Assembly (NCBI GenBank): GCA_004565275.1
Contig: SDOX01000122.1
Span: forward strand, 570,642 to 634,641
Reading direction: 5' to 3'
Origin: Nannochloropsis salina CCMP1776
Taxonomy: Eukaryota > Sar > Eustigmatophyceae > Eustigmatales > Monodopsidaceae
Length of the DNA: 64,000 bases
The position numbers and the translations under genes were made by a program. The stretch's first letter is position 1. Each line of letters opens with the position of its first letter. Below, in pieces: positions 1-9,861 of the stretch. The notes beneath the pieces are model-generated. The model saw nothing but the letters and a program-made list of their open reading frames with translations, was not told where the DNA came from and did no database searches.

Positions 1-1448
1 AGGCTTTCGTGCACCTTCCTCCGGGTATCCTTAAGAGGAGTCTCCGACGGTGCATTGCACAGTTAAGCGTGACAATTGGAAAATCTTTCCTCGTGTATAA
101 AAGACGATAATCACTTGATGTTAAAAATTATTCTTTCATGATTCAACGTGGACATTCTATACTATTCTAAACACTAGATCAGTTTTATGTTATGTTGTCC
201 GGAATCCGCTTGTGCTAATGCAAGCATGCCTCACGTAGGGCGTGGTGAGCAGGAAAGCTTGGGGTGCAAGAGAAGTGTGAATTGCATATTTCTTTTCTCC
301 ATGGAGATTTTTTGAACTAATTTCAACTCAGCAATTATCTGCGCACAGGAAGGGTCCTTAGCAGACTCGTTTCTATCATTCGACAATATTTAGGTTTAAT
401 GTCCCCGAAGCGCGGATATTGTGGTAATATAGCAACGGTATAAAGTAATAAGTTTTAAAATTTCGTCCTATCCCTAAAACTTTAAAGAGCTGCAGACTTT
501 AAATTCAAATTTATTTTGAAAACTAGCCTGGCATTTGGAGGGCCCCGCTCGAATTCGAATTTATTGAATCACACAAACATAAGAAATCTCAAAACAAGCT
601 GCAAAATAAAATCTTGTGGTTACGCACTTAGAGTTCTACGTCTTCTGATCGATGAACGCAGGTTCAACAGGCATTTGCGACGTAATTTAAAAGCTGAATG
701 CCGAAAAAAAATGATGTCCTGCTCTATCTATCATTTACAGCGACGAGATCAACTTCAGATATATACATGTTCACACAGCTTTGTGAAGTATCAACTCGGT
801 CGAGAGGTAACAAAGCTCCATACCCAGCAATTTTGGGGAGATCCACATTGCCCGGACCTCGGCATTCGGATAATTGGCCATGACGAGATGGAAAATGGTA
901 CACCCGTCAGTTTAAAAAAAACAGACAGTCATGCGTGCGCCATGTAACGAGCCCACGACGAGCTAAAATTCACTGTCATTCAGGGAAACTTAGTGAAAAT
1001 GGGTCAATAGCCGGAAGACCTCGTGGTGCTCCTCTCGCTTTTACGCCGCCTCAGTAGAGGGTACTGCCTCAGCTGAAGGCCCTTCAGAGAATGTAATTTG
1101 CGTCCGAGATACTTAATCAACTATTGTAGACTATCTCGCTCTGTCTATGCTAGCATTTTTTGCTTTCCCGCTGCATTCGGCATCTTGTTTCACAAGTTTG
1201 GGACCTAGATCGAGTTCGATATTTCCATTCCGACGACCTACAAGTTGTCGGCGAGCAGGGGGCCGTTACCGTGAGCTACTAGCATTAGTTCCACAGAGTG
1301 ACGGGCATCCCGCACTTGCGTCAATGCATCCACCACTGTGTAAGTGGAAAGACCTAGTATGTGAAGTGCTCGAAGTGACCTACTTGACGTTTTGCCGATC
1401 CGGATTGAGCAAAACTTCAACTCTATGCATACGACTTAAGTGAAACAC
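1..1448. other. Intergenic, no supported gene
   Basis: This AT-rich stretch of about 1.4 kb lies upstream of ERO1. Open frames of up to about 140 codons exist, but their translations show no domain, no biased composition and no plausible splice partners. I see no gene, repeat array or RNA gene in it. Confidence 0.5.
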
Positions 1449-3183
1449 ATGCCTAGCACTCGCAGGTTCCTACTTCCCAAATACTTTCTGATCGAAATGT
1501 GGTGGATGCTGAAACCGCGTCTGCTTTTCTTCTGGGGGATTTTCCTCCTTGTGGGGCAACTGTACGCCCAAACTGAGGTAAGTGGGCACTGCTGTAGATT
1601 CTTTCTTGCGAAATATGTTGTAAAACGGTATCGTGTCCTCAAAAACTTAATGCTTGATCGACTTCTCACGATTTTTACATTAAATCCCACTGTAGGGCGG
1701 AAAAATGTTAACGAGTCTCCATGCATTGAGTTTCTTCCGCTCCCGCGTCTGTCAGACCTGTGATTTAGTCGGATCCGTAGGAGATTGTGGCTGCGATTTT
1801 GATACAGTCAATCAGGCCACTATATTGCATTTTTTCCCGCTTCTGACGGATCTAGCCCAACGTACCTTCTTTCGATATTTCAAAGTGAATTTGAACAAAG
1901 ATTGCCCCTTTTGGCACGAGGATATGATGTGCTCCATCCGAGACTGCGCCGTATTGGAATGTGAAGCACACGAGATCCCGCCGGTGTGGATCGAGCGAGA
2001 TGCGGAGGGTCGGGCAGTGCGGGAATGCCTCAAAGAATCAGACACGACTACTGACAAAATGGAAATGCATCTGGGCGCGGTCGATCGGAAGGAAGCTATG
2101 GTAGGCGTGGATGCATTTGCTGGGTGGGAAGAGGGCGACAACGCTCGGGTTTGGATCGAACAGGAAGAGGAGGACCAGGGGATGACATACATCAATCTCT
2201 TGCGCAACCCTGAACGTTTTACGGGATACGCAGGACCTTCGGCACGTCGCGCATGGAATGCTATTTATGAAAATTGTTTTGAACTTTCACCAGGAGAGCT
2301 GGAGGCAGGTGGACATTGCCTGGAAAAGCGCGTCTTCTATCGTCTCATCGCAGGCCTGCAGTCCTCTATCTCCACGCATCTGGCGTTGGAATATTACGAC
2401 AAGGCTCAAGACTGCTGGTTTCCTAACACAGCACTATTCGTGGAGAAAGTGGGCAAGCATCCAGAGCGCATTCACAATTTGTATTTCACCTATCTTTTCC
2501 TTTTGCGTGCTATAAACAAGGCTGGACCTGAGCTGCTGCTTTACGACTACGACACGGGCAACCCGGAAGATGATGAATGGGTACGTAGTGCAGTTCAAAA
2601 CCTTGTTCGCACATCTTCCAATACTAGCACCGCAGATCAATGCCACCGGGCATTCGACGAGAGCGGCATGTTTCAACCTCGAGGTTTGACAGACGGGGCT
2701 GAGGCCGCTGCAGAGGAAGAGCGCGAGTTGCACAAGCTGCGACAGGATTTTTTTGTCCGTTTCCACAACATTTCGCGTATTATGGATTGCGTTGGATGTG
2801 AAAAATGTCGCCTTTGGGGCAAATTACAGATTCTGGGGTTGGGCACTGCTATCAAAATTGTGCTAGGGAGACCAGAGGATAGAACGCTTGAGGGCCGCCT
2901 TTCCTTCCAAGGCAACGAGGTTATATCACTCATTAACACGGCTCATCAGCTGGCCAAGAGTGTCAAAGCAGTAGAAAATTTTCAAAAACTTGAGTTTGAC
3001 GATATATTACAACGATGGATGTGGATGAGCGGGCTCGCATTCATCGTAATAGGCCTTTTTCTGCGCGTCTGTCTGCAGAGACAAGAAATGAAAAAACCTT
3101 CAAAGGAAAATAAACAGGGCGATAGATCAAATGGGAGAAGAGATGTTGGATCGCGGTTTACCTCGTCAAAGAAGACGAATTAA
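1449..3183 (+). CDS. ERO1: ERO1-type ER thiol oxidase with C-terminal TM
   Basis: Flavin-dependent oxidase that re-oxidises protein disulfide isomerase in the ER lumen and makes H2O2. Two exons are proposed, 1449..1577 and 1696..3183 (GTAAGT donor, TGTAG acceptor, phase 0), giving 538 aa. Exon 1 encodes a signal peptide ending near LYAQ; ATGs at 1497 or 1506 are alternative starts. Exon 2 has the N-terminal Cys cluster (CQTC...CGC), the conserved stretch FFRYFKVNLNKDCPFW, the shuttle-type CSIRDCAVLEC and the active-site CVGCEKC with the FAD-site helix after it. A hydrophobic segment (about 20 residues, WMWMSGLAFIVIGLFL) near the C-terminus is followed by a basic tail, so the protein probably has a C-terminal membrane anchor as well as a cleaved signal. 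Family assignment is firm; membrane topology is inferred. Confidence 0.93.
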
Positions 3184-3923
3184 AGTACTGACTAGACCAG
3201 AGGCATTTCTACGCCTGTTTATCGTGTAAAAGGAGTCACGGGCAATGGGGCATGCCCAAGTGAGTGGAAATAGCCGAAGTAGTAGTAGCAGTAATTACTC
3301 ACGTGTTCAGGTTTGAGGTCTTCGCCTCGGTTGAGACCGGTGAAGGCTCAAGGGGGTGTACATGTAAATTTTGTTCAAATAGCTTGTCAACACTCAGAGA
3401 GAAAACATACCAATTGGCACAATTTGGAACTTGTGGCCCTTTGTTTTTGTTGTCTTGTGATTTTGTTAAATGACTTTAATGAAGAAGTATTTGAGACAAC
3501 GAGCGGTGTGGATATCGATCTCGTGGGGACGTGCTGTATACGAGGGCGGCACGACTAGGATCGGAGCGAACAGATCGGATCGGACAAAGCCCCGAATATC
3601 GCCGAGGGGGCGGGCGCGAATTCCCTGTTGTCCTCATGCCCGCCTCTTGTGAACAATGTCTCACGCTAACAAGTAATTTCCCGGATGTTTCGTGTACCAA
3701 CTATCATAGTCGGTGAGTAATTTATCTAGTTGGGGATACAGCCCCCAAAAAAGAGTAAGGAGAACCTACAGAGACAAGGAAGCGCCTGCGCGCTGGCAAG
3801 GAGCTACCATAAAAACTGAAAACTGGAGTCATTTTTGATTACTTTAGCTCTCTCTTATCACATAAATACAATAAGTCAATTATTGTGGAGGCAGTGACAA
3901 GATAGGCACTGGAAAAGGCTGCC
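3184..3923. other. Intergenic, no supported gene
   Basis: The region lies between ERO1 and the 4-TM orphan. Several frames of 60-80 codons overlap each other on both strands, which is the pattern expected by chance. I recognise nothing in it. Confidence 0.5.
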
Positions 3924-4445
3924 ATGCACCGCATGTCTTCGACATCAGCTCGTGCTCATTCATCAACTTTTAGCGGAGGCTCCTTTTTCGGCCAAGGTAG
4001 GGACGCAAAGAAGCGAGTAAACAAGCTTTTCGCAATTCACGCAGGCATCATGTTTACACTTGGCCTTTTCAGCGCCTTGTTTCCGGAAGTACTCGTGTAT
4101 CTTCTCCACCACTCCTCGGAGGGGTTTCACAGCCGTCATGAAGGTGGTACGGCGCGTGTCGCGTTTGTAACAATGCGAGTTTTCGGTTGCTTCCTTTTGG
4201 CACAAGCGTATCTTTTGTTCGTTCTCAGAGGTGTAACTGATGGAAATATGCGCCGTGCGGCGGTCCAAAGCTATTTTGTTGCTTTTGGTTTGACCACTCT
4301 GGCATTGGCACGGGCGCAGCTGACAGAGGACATGCCGGTGCGCCTGAGTAATTGGCTTGTCATCTTATCCTTCTTTGCGCTCACGATGGCTTACGCTTGG
4401 TTTTCATTTTTTGAGCGCATCTCCATATATGAACTTGGAAGGTAA
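3924..4445 (+). CDS. Small four-TM membrane protein, unknown function
   Basis: A single-exon 173 aa protein that I do not recognise. After a Ser-rich hydrophilic start of about 30 residues come four hydrophobic segments. They centre on FAIHAGIMFTLGLFSALF, MRVFGCFLLAQAYLLFVL, SYFVAFGLTTLALARA and WLVILSFFALTMAYAWFSFF. The spacing and the short loops suggest a compact helical bundle. The frame is clean from ATG to stop, the start has no in-frame ATG nearby upstream, and the gene sits tail to tail with WDR18 with only about 120 bp between stops. No catalytic motif is visible. Existence as a gene is likely; function is unknown. Confidence 0.65.
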   Translation: MHRMSSTSARAHSSTFSGGSFFGQGRDAKKRVNKLFAIHAGIMFTLGLFSALFPEVLVYLLHHSSEGFHSRHEGGTARVAFVTMRVFGCFLLAQAYLLFVLRGVTDGNMRRAAVQSYFVAFGLTTLALARAQLTEDMPVRLSNWLVILSFFALTMAYAWFSFFERISIYELGR

Positions 4446-4565
4446 AAGAGTGCTAAATGATGATATGACAGGAGTTGCCGGAGTAGAGTCATGTTTGAAA
4501 GCTGCCTATTTTCAAGATGTTTGAAAACACATCTACTATCCTTATCGCACTACGTAGCTGTCATT

Positions 4566-6592
4566 TTACTTTTTTTGCCTACAAGTCTGTCCCACAATTC
4601 GATCTTTTCTTATTTGTCGCTTGGACTTCTTTCTGGCGGCTTTGATTCCCGCATCCAGGCCATTGTCCGCGTTAGAGAATTTACTTGATCCCTGAATACT
4701 CACATCGATCGACGCGTCATGCTTTCTGGAACGCTCTCCCACTTCTTCAAAGGTGGCGTCCCTTGTCATTGGCGCCGCATCGTATAGCTTTTCGAAGGAA
4801 AGCAATAGTGACGTACTCTCCGTACGGTAAGGGTCCGATGTCTTGCATTTTGGAGTCCTAGTGTTCAAAAAGATCAAGTCATCTTTCTCATTAATTACGG
4901 AGACGGCGCCAAATTTTTTTAACGGCTGAAGCGGTGCTGGAAGCACCACTTTAGGCATAACGTGAAGCAAAGCTGCGGGACGCGGGAGCAGAAGGAGACC
5001 AGTTAAAGGGCCGCCATTGTCAAATGTCACTCTCCTGACGCACTGGCGACTGTCCATGTGCCACCATCGCAAACTACCGTCCTCCGACGCTGACAACGCG
5101 ATTCGCCCGTCCCAGGTGAAGGTGAGAGCCATCACCGCCTTTTGATGACCCGTCAGCCTTCTCCAATCTTCCTTGCTGCTTCCAATCGGTCCGACTGTTC
5201 CCACAAACTGCACAAGAGTGCGACTCGCCGTCCGTGCCTGACATACCACGTCCATATCAACGACAAAGATATCGCCCATTGTCCCACCGACTAATAAGTG
5301 CTTCTCTCCTGGATCCAGGGACGTGCATGCTACCCCTGACGGCGCCTGAAGCGTACATAGGGCTCCATCTTTGTTCGCTAGCTCATAGATATGCACTCGG
5401 TGGTCTAAGGAGCAGGAGACAATCCGACAGGTCGGGCCTCCCTGCCCGCAGTGTAAGCCCGTAACCGGCAAGGAATGATCGGACCAAGAGCAGAAAGGAC
5501 GAATGCCAGCTGTAGTGTCATGTGAAAATCCAATGCCTCGAGTAAATAGATATGTCATTTTAATAACGTTTGCAGAATCTGCGATTGCGCAGTGGGTGAT
5601 ATGGAAAAATTTGATCCCCCGATGCTACCAAGAACGTTGATCGACCATCAGTCTCATTATATCAGTTTGTTCAATGCTCTCACATGGTAGTCAAGCTGTC
5701 GTAAAAAATACGTGTTCGCATCACATGGTCGTCATTCCGCTTCCTGTCCGTCATTGGGGCCACAAGCACTCACGTTCGAGGTCTTACGTAGACTCCACTC
5801 TGAGGAATACCGCCGTGTTTATGTGTTTCTCTTACCTGTTTTCGTTTCATCGTTTTTTGTACGCTCGGCGGCCAATATGTCCGAAAGGGCCCACGCCCGC
5901 ACAGTAGTATCTTCCGAGCCTGTGATCAAAAAGCCGCCATCACTTGTCATGACCATGCAACTAACTGCCTTGTAGTGCGCATCCCAATTCGCTACAAGGG
6001 AACCTGAAGCTATCTCCCACGCATAAATTTGGCCTGATCGCCCCCCCGCGAGCAAGAAGAATCCGTCTGGTGTAGTAACGACGGGCCCCACTGACTCTGA
6101 CACCCGACATTTCAACAGCGGCTGAGCCTTGCCCCAGCGATGAAAAACCAGGGCTTGCTCAAAAAGTTGACTCGAAATGACGTAGTCGCCCCCTGTGCCC
6201 AATCCTTCGGATGTTTGTGTTCCGCGGACGGGAGCAAGGCCCGAAGCGGCTGTATCTCCAAAGGTTGAGTACGTTGTCCCAGTTGCTACGTCTATCACTC
6301 GTAAAACTCTATCTTTCGGGCAAGCAGCCACAACTATTTCGGACGCCAGTGACACGTGGATATCATGGCAGTTTTCCTGCATCAAAATTCCTGTTAATAT
6401 TGAATTGTCGTATAACATGTGTGAAGACGCTGACAGGATGGTGTACTGAATCGCGAGAGCCCGGCCACGATCATCGCCGAGTCGTGTTAGTGACTGAGCC
6501 CGCAAATTACTCGACGCAGAGCTGCACAGACAGCTTGACGGCTTGGCAACTTGATGCACCTTCTGGATTAAAGCAAGTACTTTGGAATGCAT
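4566..6592 (-). CDS. WDR18: WDR18/Ipi3-type WD40 protein
   Basis: A WD40 protein of the Rix1/PELP1-TEX10-WDR18 complex, needed for 60S pre-ribosome and ITS2 processing in the nucleus. Two exons are proposed, ending 5836 (CAG|GTAAGA) and starting 5509 (CTACAG), in phase. The N-terminal exon holds blades with SVGPVVTTPDGFFLLAGG and HYKAVSCMVMTSDGGFLITGSEDTTVRAW. The second exon has SDHSLPVTGLHCGQGGP and SLDHRVHIYEL, a segment very close to human WDR18 as I recall it, then GHQKAVMALTF...SASEDGSLRWW and a basic C-terminus. The start is uncertain: ATGs at 6592, 6418 and 6382 are in frame. Starting at 6382 gives 496 aa, nearer the usual 430-500. A further upstream exon cannot be excluded. Confidence 0.85.
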
Positions 6593-7405
6593 GGGCAATT
6601 AGAAGCGCGTTTCCAAGCTTGGAAAAGTTGCTTAGCTTGCCCCTGCCAACAAATGTCGGTCTTCCGCCCAACTAATGTGGAAATACCATCCGAAAACAGC
6701 AGCATAATTGACCGATCTTCATGGTACATTGCTATGGAAAAAGTGAACATAAAGTTTAAAAAAAACCCAAAAAACTAAACATAGTAAGATTGGTAATCAA
6801 CCGTTAAATGTAAGGAAAAGGGCCAGGACTGTTCATTTGACCTTTCGTACGCCTTCGGCAACTTGTTCAACCTCCTTTCCCCCGAGAACGTTTACAGAGG
6901 AATCTAAAAATTATGATTTCGACCAAGGAGTAGCAAGCTTACGGTGGAAACAATGAATGACATGTCAGAGTCCATATGAGCTCCGCTTGCGGACCAAATT
7001 GAAGTGAGAATTTTCTGACCAGACACCAGTCACGGGAAAGGACCGACCTTGCGATGTAGGCTCTCACGGCATAATCTAAATATCTGAAAATGTCCTTCAT
7101 CAACTCATCTCAATTTCGTCCTCTTATCCGGCACACTTGCAAATGATATTTGCAAGTAATTTTTAACCTTAAAATGTGGTATCTTTCGCACTGTTTCACA
7201 CTCTCTCTATTTTCAACCGGCTCAATAAAGATGCTGCTACTCTTGGCATCATTCCGATTAGGAAGATGGTTCTTAGAAACCTCTGTAGAAAGGGGACGGA
7301 CAATTTTTAACTCTACATACATCACACAAGGGACATTTCAGCAAGTTTACTTCCCTTTTGGCCTATACTCTCGAGTCCATATCAGGGCGCATTCAAAGTG
7401 ATAAG
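6593..7405. other. Intergenic, no supported gene
   Basis: An AT-rich region between WDR18 and the sirtuin fusion. Only short overlapping frames are present and none resembles a known protein. Confidence 0.5.
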
Positions 7406-9436
7406 TCACAAAGTGTGTTCCATGAAGAGTTCCAGGCTTCCTCGTGCCGCAGGTGCAAGCTTCAAGTCTGGGATTGTCAGAAAATTTGTAACATTTTGTT
7501 TATTTATGAACAGCAATTTGGTAGACTCATTGCCCTCCTTAGGTCCTGCCGCATAATATTTGTGCACATCCGAAGTCCGACATTGACAATTTACCAAGAA
7601 AGTCAGGCTTGGAACACCGCCGAACTCGAGCTGTCTCACCAGCCCCAAAAGCTTGGGAGTTTCCAACTTGTCTAGCGGCACTCCCACCTCGTCAGCGACC
7701 TCTTGAGCTGCCGATGTGAAGATCTCATGACGGATGCGTTGTTTCAACAGCGCGGCATTTGCTGGGTCATGCAACGTTTGAATAAGTGCAGATGCTGAAG
7801 GAGGAGACAGTGGGAATACCAGGCCTAGGTTCCCTGGCTCTGGGTGTCCGCCTGGCGTGTCGATATAGCCCTGGAAATCTGCGACACCTTTGGTGCTTCG
7901 TTCAATGAACACCAGGTCCCCGTCTTGCGTACATAAAATGGCACTCACACCTAATTTCTGGGAAAGGTAAACTTGTGCGTCTTTGTGAGTGGCAAGTCCG
8001 TCTGCCTGCAGAAGAGGCGCAATCGAAGCATGATTGGTGCCGCGCGCTGTTTTGTAATCCGTCAACCACAGCTCCAGCAAAAGCTTCATTGGACGCGCTT
8101 CTCCTCCTTTCACTAAAAGACAGCCAGCCAATCGAAATTTAACCGCATTGAAAAGGGCAGAGCACCCCTGTGCCTCTCTCTCTTCACTGAGTCTATCCCA
8201 AGTGCTATCAATATTTGCTTCCAACCTAGAATCTGGGTGAGACAACCGGCCGTAGCAAGGATTGAAATCAATTTCCACGTCTTCCTCTGAAAATGGGAAA
8301 GGAAAAATCGGCTGAGGAAATATCTCAAATGCGTAGGAGGGTCCGCTTTTGGCTTGGCCTGGCTGGTCGCTCGAAGTAAATGGCGTCGCAGGAACCTTTG
8401 CTGAGGGCTGCGATGGACACTTGTTGCAGACCACGTGATTTGACACAGTTTTCCCAACTTCGTGCGTAGTCCGACAATCTGCTTTCCCAACGCAGAGTGT
8501 GCCTCCCAGCACCTCTCGATGCTTTTCCGTTTCGACTCGCCCGAGCCTATCCTTCTCCAAGCAGGCCTCGACTTGCTCGAGAAGTTTCTGCATCGTTTCC
8601 TCGGCAGGACCAATAATGTTAAAAACATCGTAGCGTCTTCCTCCTCCTTTCGCTAGCCCATCTCGAATATTGAAATTGAAAATGGGTATGCCCCGTTTTC
8701 GGGGCCCAGCCTCGATTGCAAGGTTGCTGATATTGACTTGAAAGGAGGTGCCGACAAACACCAAAGCGTCGGCCTCCTCAAATGCCGTCAAGGCCTTATC
8801 GCTCTGATAAAATGCATGGCTATCATACATTTCGTCAAACATGAGTGCCAAGGGCATCATATAACCAGTTCCGCATTCTGTACATCGCGGCACGTGCGTC
8901 AAAACCACAGGATCCGAGCTGTCGGCACCACCGCCCTCTATCTGCTCGGCAAGCTCAGGCCCGAACACATCGATAGCTTGTGCCCAGGTCTCGTTCGCTA
9001 AAATGCAGTAATCATTGCTAGAACAATGGTATAAGCCAAGCCGGCCGTGGATCTCGACAAGTTTGTCTTGGTGAGCCCACGCCTCGCGAGTCTGTCGATT
9101 CAGCGAGTCGATATTCTGCGTGACAACCAAAAGGTTTGGGTCTAAGTTACTCAAGCGAGCGAGAGCTTCGTGACCCGCGTTCGGAGAAGCTCGCGTGTAT
9201 TGGTGTTTGAAGAGCGGAAACCAAAACTCGTTGTACCACGTCACGGGATCACGCAGAAAAGCAGCTTTTGTCCCCATGGAGGTAACACGCTTGACCCAAA
9301 TAGCGTTCGGATCGTCACCACGAAAAACTGGCACGCCCGAGGCGGCGGAAAGACCTGCACCCACAAGAAATGCAATTTTCTTCTTTTCTTGAATGTAGTG
9401 AGCAAGCAGTTTTGTCGGGTCCCGACGCCTCCGCAT
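7406..9436 (-). CDS. Sirtuin fused to NUDT22-like Nudix hydrolase
   Basis: A 676 aa two-enzyme fusion. Residues about 18-290 are a SIR2 NAD-dependent protein deacylase: GAGLS (26-30), TQNID (106-110), catalytic His130 in EIHGRLG, zinc Cys 138/144 and 185/188 (CTEC), and GTSFQV (229). The first zinc pair is C-x5-C, wider than usual. A linker with its own Cys pairs (315/321, 337/340) leads to residues about 400-650. These follow human NUDT22 (UDP-glucose hydrolase) nearly end to end: KFRLAG, LTDYKTARGTN, LGVSAIL, TPGGHPEP, HEIFTSAAQEVADEVGV (Nudix helix) and NESTKLLFI. The ATG at 9436 was chosen because the frame upstream has only a non-ATG start and low-complexity Arg/Gly sequence. No intron breaks the frame. 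Both halves keep their key motifs. Sirtuin class and cell location are not clear; no targeting peptide is obvious. Confidence 0.9.
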   Translation of the reverse strand: MRRRRDPTKLLAHYIQEKKKIAFLVGAGLSAASGVPVFRGDDPNAIWVKRVTSMGTKAAFLRDPVTWYNEFWFPLFKHQYTRASPNAGHEALARLSNLDPNLLVVTQNIDSLNRQTREAWAHQDKLVEIHGRLGLYHCSSNDYCILANETWAQAIDVFGPELAEQIEGGGADSSDPVVLTHVPRCTECGTGYMMPLALMFDEMYDSHAFYQSDKALTAFEEADALVFVGTSFQVNISNLAIEAGPRKRGIPIFNFNIRDGLAKGGGRRYDVFNIIGPAEETMQKLLEQVEACLEKDRLGRVETEKHREVLGGTLCVGKADCRTTHEVGKTVSNHVVCNKCPSQPSAKVPATPFTSSDQPGQAKSGPSYAFEIFPQPIFPFPFSEEDVEIDFNPCYGRLSHPDSRLEANIDSTWDRLSEEREAQGCSALFNAVKFRLAGCLLVKGGEARPMKLLLELWLTDYKTARGTNHASIAPLLQADGLATHKDAQVYLSQKLGVSAILCTQDGDLVFIERSTKGVADFQGYIDTPGGHPEPGNLGLVFPLSPPSASALIQTLHDPANAALLKQRIRHEIFTSAAQEVADEVGVPLDKLETPKLLGLVRQLEFGGVPSLTFLVNCQCRTSDVHKYYAAGPKEGNESTKLLFINKQNVTNFLTIPDLKLAPAARGSLELFMEHTL

Positions 9437-9861
9437 GATAAAGGTCTCGACTAATAGCTTGTTGACATCAATGGGCCGCCCCGTGATCGCCCAGGCAGTT
9501 GACTGCGCACCGATATCAGGCCAAGAATGGCCTATAATTGTGTAGGCCTGTGCACAGATAGAGAGGCTGTGACGATCGCGTTTCCCTTCTCGACGTGCTA
9601 ATGTTTGCGCCGCGAGAGGCCCACCTCCTCGCCCGCCTCTCGCCCATGACAGAGCTCGCCCTCGGCGACGCCTCTCTCTACCTGCTCGATCTCGCTCACA
9701 TGAGTTCCTGGACACCTTGGGTGCTTAGGCGCGAGACGAAACGCGGCGCCACACTATGGCCAGCTTACGTGCTTCATGCTACCTGACCTACTGAATCTGA
9801 CGCCTGTGCACATTTGCTACTCCACAAGGGACAGACTAGCTGCATTATTCGATGCCAGACG
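9437..9861. other. Short divergent intergenic region
   Basis: About 425 bp separate the sirtuin fusion and the single-TM orphan, which are transcribed away from each other, so promoters for both probably lie here. It is relatively GC-rich. An upstream exon for either gene may also be present but could not be defined. Confidence 0.4.

Noticed and set aside
516-947. 143-codon + frame in the left flank
   Set aside because: Its translation is Arg/Asn/Cys-rich without domain or splice partner, and it overlaps another frame; it looks like chance.
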